From the NCBI RefSeq assembly GCF_021729075.1, contig NZ_JAJSAQ010000006.1:124001-188000 (forward strand): 64,000 bases of DNA. The letters are read 5' to 3'. A model generated the notes under the pieces. It worked only from the letters and a program-made list of their open reading frames with translations. It searched no databases and was not told the origin of the DNA. The stretch's first letter is position 1; every line of letters starts with the position of its first letter. The position numbers and the translations under genes were made by a program. Origin of the DNA: Microbulbifer guangxiensis (GTDB taxonomy: Bacteria; Pseudomonadota; Gammaproteobacteria; Pseudomonadales; Cellvibrionaceae). Of this stretch, positions 36,134 to 44,436 are shown in pieces.

Positions 36134-36425
36134 AGAACCATCAACGAGCGGGTGCGTCACGCTACGCCCGCCTCGGTAACTATTGCCCTGCCCCTTTAGC
36201 TGTGTGCAGGCCGCCGTTACCGGAAAAATACGCGCTGGCCCAATGGCAACCCGGTTGGTCCCCTATGACGGCAGGCACCCTCAGCTTGGTTAGGGCTGAA
36301 GACCCCAACTACCCACTCCAGCTACATGCTTCTTATGGCTTTTTGACCCACAGTACGCGGGCCACAGCCAGATTTTAGAGATCATTTGCAGCCCAAAGAA
36401 CAATGGATCGAAGATACGCTCAACA
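36134..36425 (+). other. Spacer between binding-protein genes 11 and 12
   Basis: A 90-codon frame (36106-36378) runs through it but has no family match, no ribosome site and overlaps copy 11. No clear promoter or terminator is visible. It could be the site where copy 12, which is AT-richer, was added. Confidence 0.35.
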
Positions 36426-38093
36426 ATGAAGACCACAGCAACCCAAGGAAGTTACATCAAAGCTTTGCTAACAGCACCAGCACTGGCTTTGCTAATGCTC
36501 ATGATGTCATGTTCGGAGAAAAATTCTCCCCCAGTGCAGTCTGTTAACAAGCATACGCAGTATGAAATGAATGGGATACCAACACTTACCCGCTCCAACC
36601 CAGGAGAGCCGGCATCACTCGATCCACATCTTGGTGCAGGTGTTACTGACGGTGAGATTCAGCGTGACCTTTTTGAAGGACTGGTAAACATCGGTCCAGA
36701 TGGCACCCCCGTACCTGGCGTTGCTGAATCCTGGAGTTCAAATGAGGGTATGGAATATGTCTTTCACCTGCATGAAGATGCACACTGGTCCAATGGCGAC
36801 CCCGTGACAGCTCAGGACTTTGTATTTTCCTGGCGCAGATTGGTTAATCCGGCTACAGCTTCACCCTTCGCATGGCTACTGGAGGCTGCATCGGTCACAA
36901 ACGCTGGCGATATTATTGCAGGGAAGAGATCCCCAGAGACACTGGGTGTATGGGCGAAGGACGAACATACACTGGTGGTCACAGTGGAGCGGCCAGTGAG
37001 CCACTTTTTATCCATGCTTGTTACCACAGCGCTCTCCCCACTGCATCAAAAGACTCTGGAAATGCACGGAGATCGCTGGACGCGTCCGGGAAATCTGGTC
37101 GGTAACGGAGCATTCGTCCTGGCTGACTGGACAGTGGGAGAGAGCATTGAACTCGAAAAGAACCAGCATTATTGGGCAAAAGACAGCGTAAGACTGCAAC
37201 GTGTGAAATTCCTCCCACTCTCCAATGCTAAGGCCGCTTTAAGTCGCTATCTGACGGGAGAAATTGACCTGCTCTTTGAACTGCCAGCGGATAATATAGA
37301 TTCCCTCCGGAATGAGCGCCCCAAAGAATTCGTTGGCGACCCGATTCTCTCGACACGCTATTACTATATCCAGACGAAAAAGGAACCGCTCGATAATCCA
37401 AAATTGAGGCAAGCTCTGGCCTATGCCATCGATCGTGAAGTGATCGCAAACAAGGTTTATCGTGATGACAAAGTACCCGCATATAGCGTTGTCCCACCAA
37501 ATCTACCCGGTGCAACGAGCACACATTACCGAACAGAATGGTCAACACTATCGCAGGCAGAGCGAGAAAGACGCGCCAAATTACTGTATGCCGAAGCAGG
37601 CTTCAGCCCAGAAAAGCCGATCACAATCCGACTTCTACACACGGACTCGGATCTGAGTGCCAGAGAGTCCATTGCGGTAGCCAGTATGTGGAAGCGGGTA
37701 TTGGGCGTTGAATCCATTCTTGAACAGCGAGAATGGAAGTCATTCTGGGAAAAGTTGACAAGTGGGGATTATGAGATAGCGATGTCTGGCTATACCGGTG
37801 ATTACAATGCACCGTCAACTATGCTGTTACCGCAGACCAGCGGCAATCCCTCTAACTACGCACATTATAGCAATATCGAATTTGACCGATTAATCAACGA
37901 AGCTTCAATCACATATGATAAAGTCCAACAGGAAAAACTTTATCTTTCCGGTGAAGAAATTCTTTCCCAGGACATGCCGTTGATACCTATTTTCCATTAC
38001 TCCAATTTACGATTAGTAAAACCCTATATACGTGGATACCGGACAAATGCATTAGATAAAATGTATAGCAAGGACCTCTGGATCGAGAAATGA
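36426..38093 (+). CDS. OppA-type oligopeptide-binding lipoprotein 12 of 13
   Basis: The 555-residue product has a lipobox LMMSC (Cys29), ASLDPHL, DAHWSNGDPVTAQDFVFSWRR, ASPFAWLL and the anchor Asp459 in TGDYNAPS. Like copy 4 it looks AT-richer than its neighbours. It is separated by about 290 bp from copy 11 and 201 bp from copy 13, so it may have its own promoter, although none was convincing. Confidence 0.92.
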   Translation: MKTTATQGSYIKALLTAPALALLMLMMSCSEKNSPPVQSVNKHTQYEMNGIPTLTRSNPGEPASLDPHLGAGVTDGEIQRDLFEGLVNIGPDGTPVPGVAESWSSNEGMEYVFHLHEDAHWSNGDPVTAQDFVFSWRRLVNPATASPFAWLLEAASVTNAGDIIAGKRSPETLGVWAKDEHTLVVTVERPVSHFLSMLVTTALSPLHQKTLEMHGDRWTRPGNLVGNGAFVLADWTVGESIELEKNQHYWAKDSVRLQRVKFLPLSNAKAALSRYLTGEIDLLFELPADNIDSLRNERPKEFVGDPILSTRYYYIQTKKEPLDNPKLRQALAYAIDREVIANKVYRDDKVPAYSVVPPNLPGATSTHYRTEWSTLSQAERERRAKLLYAEAGFSPEKPITIRLLHTDSDLSARESIAVASMWKRVLGVESILEQREWKSFWEKLTSGDYEIAMSGYTGDYNAPSTMLLPQTSGNPSNYAHYSNIEFDRLINEASITYDKVQQEKLYLSGEEILSQDMPLIPIFHYSNLRLVKPYIRGYRTNALDKMYSKDLWIEK

Positions 38094-38294
38094 TGAGAAT
38101 AACCAAAGATAACAATGAAAAGTAAACAGAATGACACTGCTTTTCCATACTTCAACATGCCATCATTGCAGAGGCCAATCTGTCAATTGCTTATTACAGA
38201 ACGGTGATTCCGATGTCGCAAGGGACAGCTGATTCCAACAGGCTCATATGCGCCGGTACTACCCACGTACTGACACCGAGAAGAGAAAGGACCT

Positions 38295-39986
38295 ATGGGT
38301 AAAGTTGCCCTCAGGCAGCGATACAGCCACCCGTGGCTCTGTCTGGGCCGCGCTCTCAAATGCCTCGGGAGCATCGCCCTGCTTCTCTGCCTTTCTGCAT
38401 GCAGCGACCCACCGATGAATAGCGCCAACCGGCCTTCAATTGATAACCCCCAGGGAAAGAGCACTAACAGGCTGCTCCTACGAGGCAACTACGCGGAACC
38501 CAATTCGCTAGACCCGGCGGCTCAACCCGGAGAGGGAATCTTTATTCTTTGGGACATGTACGAGGGACTGGTCCGCTCGGGGCCAGACGGACAGGTTCAA
38601 CCCGGTGTAGCCCAGCGTTGGGAATCCGAAGATAACCAGGTCTATACCTTTTACCTGCGCGAAGATGCCCGTTGGTCAAATGGTGACCCGGTCACTGCGC
38701 AGGATTTTGCCTATAGCTGGCGCAGATTAGCTTCCCCGCTTTCCCCGGAGCGTCAAGGCTGGTACCTGGATAGTATCAAGGTCAAAAATGCGAAACGCAT
38801 CAATTCCGGGGATCTGTCACCGGAACAACTCGGCGTGGCAGCACTTGATCCGTATATTTTTCAGGTCCAACTGGAGCAGCCATCGGCATTCTTCATTAAA
38901 TCCTTGACCCACTACTCGCTGTTACCCGTGCACCGAGAAACCGTCGAGAAATACCCGGACCATTGGACACGCCCCGGCTATCATGTCAGCAATGGCGCCT
39001 TTCAGTTGGATCGCTGGTCTGTCAATGAGCGAGTAGAGCTGGTACCTAACGAGTATTACTGGGACAGAAGCAAAGTTAAGCTGGACAGGGTTGCCTTCTT
39101 ACCCATCAGCTCGCCGAGTGCCGAACTTAATCGCTATCGGGCCGGCGACCTTCATATCACTCGATCCATTCCACCGGCACAGTTTATCCAGCTTCGAGAA
39201 ACCACTCCTACAGAGCTCAAGGCACCGTTGGTGGCTGCCACCTTTATGTTGGACTTCAATGGGAAAAAAGCTCCACTAGATAACGCCGACCTGCGCAAGG
39301 CCCTTGCTTACGCGATTGATCGGGAAACACTCGCCTACAAAGTCCTTGGCCGAGGCGAGCGCCCTGCCTACACGCTTACGCCAGCCAGCATGCAGGAGTA
39401 TCCGTTCCCGCGCAGCCACTGGTCGCAATGGAGCCAAACAGAAAGAGAGAGGGAGGCGCTGCGGCTATACCAGAGGGCTGGTTATTCCACGAGTAAACCA
39501 CTGAGAATTGAGCTGAAGTACCCGGCTAACGAGGCCGATCGCGCCAAGGCCGTAGCAATAGCCGCCATGTGGAAACGTATACTGGACGTTGATACCGAGC
39601 TCACCCATCTGGAGGACAATGTTCTTGGCGACCATATCCGTAGTAGCAACTACCAGATTGCGGTCTGGAACCTATGGGCTGAGTTCAATGATCCCTATTC
39701 CACATTGTCAGTCATGCTCAGTGAGTCTGCGGGTCCAGTAAATGGATACCGGGATGACGAATATGATCAGTTATTGGCTCAGGCAATGCGAACAGCAGAA
39801 GAGTCTTCGCGCAACGCTATCTACATGCTGGCGGAAATGCACTTCGCGAAAGATATGCGCTCAACACCGGTATACCAATTGACGGACAGGAAACTGGTCA
39901 AGCCCATTGTCAGCGGGTATTCTGATCACTTGCTCGGCTTTATCTATAGCAAGGATTTATCTTTTGATGACCAACGGTTGGAATAG
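38295..39986 (+). CDS. OppA-type oligopeptide-binding lipoprotein 13 of 13
   Basis: The 563-residue product has a long basic signal region and a lipobox CLSAC (Cys36). It has NSLDPAA (His replaced), DARWSNGDPVTAQDFAYSWRR and, at the anchor, Glu463 (WAEFNDPY), a conservative change from Asp. It lies 45 bp before oppB. AAAGGA precedes the ATG. The signal region contains two further cysteines (16, 23). Confidence 0.92.
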   Translation: MGKVALRQRYSHPWLCLGRALKCLGSIALLLCLSACSDPPMNSANRPSIDNPQGKSTNRLLLRGNYAEPNSLDPAAQPGEGIFILWDMYEGLVRSGPDGQVQPGVAQRWESEDNQVYTFYLREDARWSNGDPVTAQDFAYSWRRLASPLSPERQGWYLDSIKVKNAKRINSGDLSPEQLGVAALDPYIFQVQLEQPSAFFIKSLTHYSLLPVHRETVEKYPDHWTRPGYHVSNGAFQLDRWSVNERVELVPNEYYWDRSKVKLDRVAFLPISSPSAELNRYRAGDLHITRSIPPAQFIQLRETTPTELKAPLVAATFMLDFNGKKAPLDNADLRKALAYAIDRETLAYKVLGRGERPAYTLTPASMQEYPFPRSHWSQWSQTEREREALRLYQRAGYSTSKPLRIELKYPANEADRAKAVAIAAMWKRILDVDTELTHLEDNVLGDHIRSSNYQIAVWNLWAEFNDPYSTLSVMLSESAGPVNGYRDDEYDQLLAQAMRTAEESSRNAIYMLAEMHFAKDMRSTPVYQLTDRKLVKPIVSGYSDHLLGFIYSKDLSFDDQRLE

Positions 39987-40031
39987 AGTGGTCGACATGG
40001 AGTTCACCCAAGAATAAGAGCCCCGACAGCC

Positions 40032-40955
40032 ATGCTGAGCTTTATCCTGCGCAGGATTCTGGAAGCGATTCCCACCCTGCTCGTTCTGATTACCATTTCG
40101 TTTTTCCTGATCCGCTTCGCGCCGGGCAGCCCGTTTACCAGCGAGCGGAAGATGCCCCCCGAAGTACTTGCCAACATCGAGGCCAAGTACGGGTTCGACA
40201 AGCCACTGTATCAACAGTATTGGTCCTATCTGTCGGGGCTGGCCCGTGGTGATCTCGGTCCGTCATTCGTTTACAAGGACTATTCGGTGAGCGAACTGGT
40301 GGGCAAAGCATTCCCAGTATCACTGAAAATCGGCCTGACCGTATTCGTTGTCTCAGTTACGCTGGGTATTCTCCTCGGAATTCTCGCAGCCCTTTACCAG
40401 AATACCTGGGCCGATTACACGATCATGTCCTTCTCTGTAGCGGGCATCGTGATACCCACCTACGTCATCGCTCCACTGCTCGTCCTCTTCTTTGCCATCC
40501 ACCTCAAATGGCTTCCAGCCGGGGGCTGGAACGATGGTGGCTGGCAGTACATGTTGCTGCCGGTGGCAGCCATGGCCAAGGGTTTCACCGGTTATATCGC
40601 CAGGATCATGCGCGGCAGCATGATTGAAGTGCTGAACCAGGACTTTATCCGTACCGCTCGCGCAAAGGGTTTACCGACACGCACGATCATGCTGCGCCAC
40701 GCCCTGCGCCCCGCGATGCTGCCTCTCGCCTCAGTACTCGGGCCAGCAATGGTTGGCATTATTACCGGCTCTGTTGTGATCGAGAATATTTTTGGCATTC
40801 CCGGCATGGGCCAGTTGTTCGTCAACGGTGCGCTGAATCGGGACTACTCCATGGTGCTTGGCCTGACAGTTCTTGTGGGGGCTCTCACCATCGCCTTCAA
40901 TGCCATCGTCGATATCGCTTATGCCTATATCGACCCGAAGATTCGCTATTCCTGA
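40032..40955 (+). CDS. oppB: Oligopeptide ABC transporter permease OppB
   Basis: This is a 307-residue inner-membrane permease of the OppB/DppB class. It has an N-terminal helix (RRILEAIPTLLVLITISFFL), six membrane segments and the EAA coupling loop DFIRTARAKGLPTRTIMLRH (about residues 200-220) that contacts the ATPases. It forms the translocation channel with OppC. It is the only permease pair in the window, so all 13 upstream binding proteins presumably feed it. Confidence 0.96.
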   Translation: MLSFILRRILEAIPTLLVLITISFFLIRFAPGSPFTSERKMPPEVLANIEAKYGFDKPLYQQYWSYLSGLARGDLGPSFVYKDYSVSELVGKAFPVSLKIGLTVFVVSVTLGILLGILAALYQNTWADYTIMSFSVAGIVIPTYVIAPLLVLFFAIHLKWLPAGGWNDGGWQYMLLPVAAMAKGFTGYIARIMRGSMIEVLNQDFIRTARAKGLPTRTIMLRHALRPAMLPLASVLGPAMVGIITGSVVIENIFGIPGMGQLFVNGALNRDYSMVLGLTVLVGALTIAFNAIVDIAYAYIDPKIRYS

Positions 40956-40966
40956 GGAGGGTGACC

Positions 40967-41872
40967 ATGCTCGCCACAGCAAGGAAGGGGCTCATCGAGA
41001 GCCTGCAGGACAATGTGGAGGTTAGAGGACGGAGCCTCTGGGAGGACGCATGGCAGCGCTTCCTGGGCAACCGTGCGGCGATTGTCAGCCTGTTCGTGCT
41101 CGCCTTTATTGCTCTGTTCGTCATGGTCGCACCAATGCTCAGTAGCTACGCCTATGATGAGCCGGACTGGGGTGCCATGCATGCTCCGCCGTCATGGGAA
41201 AGCGGGCACTATTTTGGCACCGATGCACTGGGACGCGACCTGTTTGTGAGGGCGGCGTTGGGTGGGCGCATTTCACTGCTGGTAGGTATCCTCGGTACGT
41301 TAGTGGCAGTGCTGATCGGCACAGCCTATGGTGCCATCGCAGGGTTCATCGGCGGCCGCCTGGATCGGCTGATGATGCGCTGGGTAGAGATCCTCGATTC
41401 CATGCCGTTCATGTTCTTCGTGATCGTGCTGGTAACCATCTTCGGCCGCAATTTCCTGCTGATCTTTGTCGCAATTGGCGCGGTCAGCTGGACCGGCATG
41501 GCCAGGGTGGTACGGGGCCAGACTTTGAGCCTCAAGAACAAGGAGTTCATCGAGGCAACGCATATCTACGGTCTGCCGCGATTGCTGATCATTTCACGAC
41601 ACATTGTGCCCAATGTGCTGGGGCTGGTTGCCGTTTATGCGACGCTGCTGGTACCGGGCATGATCCTGTTCGAGTCCTTCCTCAGCTTCCTGGGCTTGGG
41701 CGTGCAGGAACCCATGACGTCGTGGGGTGCCCTGCTGAACGAGGGTGCACAGACCATGGAGGTGGCAGTATGGCAGCTGGTGGTGCCCGCCATGCTGATG
41801 GTTTCCACCCTGTTCTGCTTCAACTTTATCGGTGACGGCCTGCGCGATGCGCTCGACCCCAAGGACCGCTAG
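40967..41872 (+). CDS. oppC: Oligopeptide ABC transporter permease OppC
   Basis: This is the 301-residue partner permease. The OppC-specific N-terminal cytoplasmic segment RSLWEDAWQRFLGNRAA is followed by six helices, HYFGTDALGRDLFVRAALGGRISL and the EAA loop KNKEFIEATHIYGLPRLLII. The ATG at 40967 sits six bases after GAGGAGG; a GTG at 40961 is in frame but too close to it. It begins 11 bp after oppB. Confidence 0.95.
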   Translation: MLATARKGLIESLQDNVEVRGRSLWEDAWQRFLGNRAAIVSLFVLAFIALFVMVAPMLSSYAYDEPDWGAMHAPPSWESGHYFGTDALGRDLFVRAALGGRISLLVGILGTLVAVLIGTAYGAIAGFIGGRLDRLMMRWVEILDSMPFMFFVIVLVTIFGRNFLLIFVAIGAVSWTGMARVVRGQTLSLKNKEFIEATHIYGLPRLLIISRHIVPNVLGLVAVYATLLVPGMILFESFLSFLGLGVQEPMTSWGALLNEGAQTMEVAVWQLVVPAMLMVSTLFCFNFIGDGLRDALDPKDR

Positions 41873-41887
41873 AAGGAGGTTGTCCAG

Positions 41888-42865
41888 ATGGACCTGCTGG
41901 AAGTCAGAAACCTGCATGTACAGTTCGATACCCCTGACGGTACTGTCGTTGCGGTGAATGGGCTGAATTTCTCTATTGCCGCAGGTGAGACACTCGGTAT
42001 CGTCGGAGAGTCCGGTTCCGGCAAGAGCCAGACCGCCTTCTCCCTGCTGGGTCTACTGGCACGCAATGGCCGGGCATCAGGCAGTGCCCGCTTCGAAGGC
42101 AATGAGATCCTGAACCTCCCAGAAAAACAGCTGAACCAGATCCGTGCGCGAGCGATCGCAATGATCTTCCAGGATCCGATGACCTCTCTGAACCCCTACC
42201 GCAAAATCGGACCACAGCTATACGAGGTGCTGGTGCACCATATGGGCAATACCCAAAAAGAGGCGCGTATCCAAGCACTGGCGATGCTTGATGCTGTGAA
42301 GATTCCCGAAGCAAAAAAGCGCCTGGAGAGCTACCCGCACGAACTCTCTGGCGGCATGCGCCAGCGCGTGATGATTGCCATGGCCCTGCTCTGCCAGCCG
42401 AAACTGCTGATTGCAGACGAGCCGACCACCGCGCTGGACGTCACCGTGCAGGCGCAGATCCTCAAGTTGCTTGACGAGCTCAAGCGGGAATTCAATACAG
42501 CCATCGTCCTCATCACCCATGACCTGGGGGTAGTGGCAGGTCTGTGCGACAGGGTGCTGGTGATGTACGCAGGGCGAACCATGGAGTATGGACCGGTGGA
42601 GGACATTTTCTACCGGGCCAGCCACCCATATACCCGCGGCTTACTACATGCGGTGCCCCGCCTCGACAGCCCCGGGGCAACGCTGGCGACGATACCGGGA
42701 AATCCCCCGAATCTGCTACAACTGCCACCGGGTTGCCCATTCTGGCAACGCTGCACATCAGCCACCGAGCAGTGTCAGGCTGAGGCGCCTCCACTGCGAC
42801 CGATCGGAGACAACCGCCTGCGCGCCTGTCACCTGGAGATTCCTGAACTTTCGGAGGTGGTGTGA
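41888..42865 (+). CDS. oppD: Oligopeptide transporter ATPase OppD
   Basis: This is a 325-residue ABC ATPase with Walker [10 protein letters not shown] (residues 39-47), signature LSGGMRQRV, Walker [13 protein letters not shown] and the C-terminal oligopeptide-transporter extension with four cysteines (CPFWQRC...C...C) that in OppD/DppD relatives binds an iron-sulfur cluster. The ribosome site AAGGAGG is perfect. The Walker A Gln in place of the usual Thr/Ser after Lys-Ser is common in OppD. Confidence 0.96.
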   Translation: MDLLEVRNLHVQFDTPDGTVVAVNGLNFSIAAGETLGIVGESGSGKSQTAFSLLGLLARNGRASGSARFEGNEILNLPEKQLNQIRARAIAMIFQDPMTSLNPYRKIGPQLYEVLVHHMGNTQKEARIQALAMLDAVKIPEAKKRLESYPHELSGGMRQRVMIAMALLCQPKLLIADEPTTALDVTVQAQILKLLDELKREFNTAIVLITHDLGVVAGLCDRVLVMYAGRTMEYGPVEDIFYRASHPYTRGLLHAVPRLDSPGATLATIPGNPPNLLQLPPGCPFWQRCTSATEQCQAEAPPLRPIGDNRLRACHLEIPELSEVV

Positions 42866-43860
42866 TGAACATGCCTGCCGATGCCGAGCCTCTCCTCGAC
42901 GTTTCTGACCTCACGGTGCAGTTCGAGATCAAGAGACAGGGCGCCCTGCCCTGGCGTGGATCAGACTCCCTGAAGGCTGTTGATAGGGTCAACTTGCAGC
43001 TGCACGCGTGCGAAACGCTGGGAGTAGTAGGAGAGTCGGGCTGCGGCAAGTCCACACTTGCACGCGCATTGATGGGGCTCGTCAGCACAGCTGCGGGGCA
43101 CATAACCTGGCTCGGGAGGGACCTTCTGAGGCTTTCACCGGCAGAGCTGCGTCGCTCACGGCGAGACATGCAGATGATCTTTCAGGATCCCATCGCCTCC
43201 CTCAACCCACGGATGACCATCGGGAATAGCATAGCGGAGCCTTTACGCAGCCTTTGCCCGGAACTATCCAGGGATGAAATCCGGATGCGTGTCAAAGCGA
43301 TGATGGAGCGCGTGGGCCTGCTACCAAACCTCATCAATCGCTATCCGCATGAATTTTCCGGTGGACAGTGCCAGCGTATCGGGATTGCCCGCGCACTGAT
43401 TCTGGAGCCAAAGCTTGTGATCTGTGACGAGCCAGTATCGGCTTTGGACGTATCGATTCAGGCCCAGATAGTCAACCTTCTACAGGAGCTGCAGCGGGAG
43501 ATGGGTCTGGCACTGATATTCATCGCCCACGACCTTTCCGTAGTACGGCATATCGCCGACCAGGTTCTGGTGATGTACCTGGGCAATGTGGTGGAACATG
43601 GTGGTACCGAGTCCGTATTCAGCAATCCGCGTCACCCCTACACACGCGCGCTGTTGTCAGCAGTACCGGTGCCAGACCCGCAAGTCGAACGTACAAAAAA
43701 AATACAATTACTCGAAGGTGATCTGCCCTCCCCCATCAACCCACCAAGCGGTTGTGTCTTCCGGACTCGATGCCCGGAGGCCACAGAGCTCTGTGCAGAA
43801 CAGAAACCCAGCCTGGGGGCCTCCAACCCACATCGGGCCGCCTGTCTCTACCATCAGTGA
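42862..43860 (+). CDS. oppF: Oligopeptide transporter ATPase OppF
   Basis: This is the 332-residue second ATPase. Walker A is GESGCGKST, the signature [13 protein letters not shown], Walker [13 protein letters not shown], and the C-terminal cysteine cluster (CVFRTRC...C...C) matches that of OppD. It overlaps the oppD stop by 4 bp. The [12 protein letters not shown]-type region fits OppF rather than a second OppD. Confidence 0.95.
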   Translation: MMNMPADAEPLLDVSDLTVQFEIKRQGALPWRGSDSLKAVDRVNLQLHACETLGVVGESGCGKSTLARALMGLVSTAAGHITWLGRDLLRLSPAELRRSRRDMQMIFQDPIASLNPRMTIGNSIAEPLRSLCPELSRDEIRMRVKAMMERVGLLPNLINRYPHEFSGGQCQRIGIARALILEPKLVICDEPVSALDVSIQAQIVNLLQELQREMGLALIFIAHDLSVVRHIADQVLVMYLGNVVEHGGTESVFSNPRHPYTRALLSAVPVPDPQVERTKKIQLLEGDLPSPINPPSGCVFRTRCPEATELCAEQKPSLGASNPHRAACLYHQ

Positions 43861-43880
43861 TTCCGATGCAAGGTACTTCC

Positions 43881-44387
43881 ATGCTAACCAGTTCCGTGCG
43901 CGCAGGCTGTCTCATTACGGTGTGCTTCTTTGCAGTAGGCACGCAAGCCGATACCTTCCCCCGACCTGAGGATGTAGCGACAATTGATGGGATCATGAAA
44001 GCTTACTACGAAGTCATCTCTGGTCCTGCGGGAGGTATGGACGACTACGAGCGGGATAAATCACTCCACCACCCAAACGCGCGAATAACCATCTTATCCA
44101 GTGATAAGGACGGCCGGACAAAACTGGAGATTAAGGTACTAGAAGACTTCCACACCCCCCGAGAACCCAGGAGCAAGGATTTCTGGGAGTGGGAGACTGA
44201 ACGTCATGTTGATCGGCATAAGAATATTGCCCATATCTGGAGTCACTACAAAGCCGGCCCTGTTAAAGGTGGAAGAGCAGATTCGGAAGGCGTAAATAGC
44301 GTTAAGCTATTCTGGGATGGGAAACGATGGTGGATCATGAGCTGGATGACAGATTATTCTGCTCAATTCACCACAACCGCTAAATGA
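43881..44387 (+). CDS. Secreted NTF2/SnoaL-like protein of unknown function
   Basis: The 168-residue product has an N-terminal signal peptide (residues 1-24, ending TQADTF). The core looks like an NTF2/SnoaL-like cone fold: an N-terminal helix (IDGIMKAYYEVISGPAGG), strands including DLH-type DKSLHHPNARITI, then HVDRHKNIAHIWSHYKAG, and VNSVKLFWDGKRWWIMSWMTD at the end. No catalytic set can be assigned. It lies 20 bp after oppF and probably shares its transcript. ATG 43881 is preferred to 43866 because AAGG precedes it. Confidence 0.7.
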   Translation: MLTSSVRAGCLITVCFFAVGTQADTFPRPEDVATIDGIMKAYYEVISGPAGGMDDYERDKSLHHPNARITILSSDKDGRTKLEIKVLEDFHTPREPRSKDFWEWETERHVDRHKNIAHIWSHYKAGPVKGGRADSEGVNSVKLFWDGKRWWIMSWMTDYSAQFTTTAK

Positions 44388-44436
44388 TCCCCGCGATCCC
44401 GAAAATAGCAAAAAGAAACTAAATTCGGAGAATTCA

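Noticed and set aside
36106-36378. 90-codon frame between receptors 11 and 12
   Set aside because: No ribosome site or match; it overlaps receptor 11.
38262-38310. Short RKDLWVK reading just before receptor 13, like the C-terminal KDLW of the receptors
   Set aside because: Only five residues match and the upstream frame shows no receptor sequence, so it may be chance rather than a relic of a fourteenth copy.
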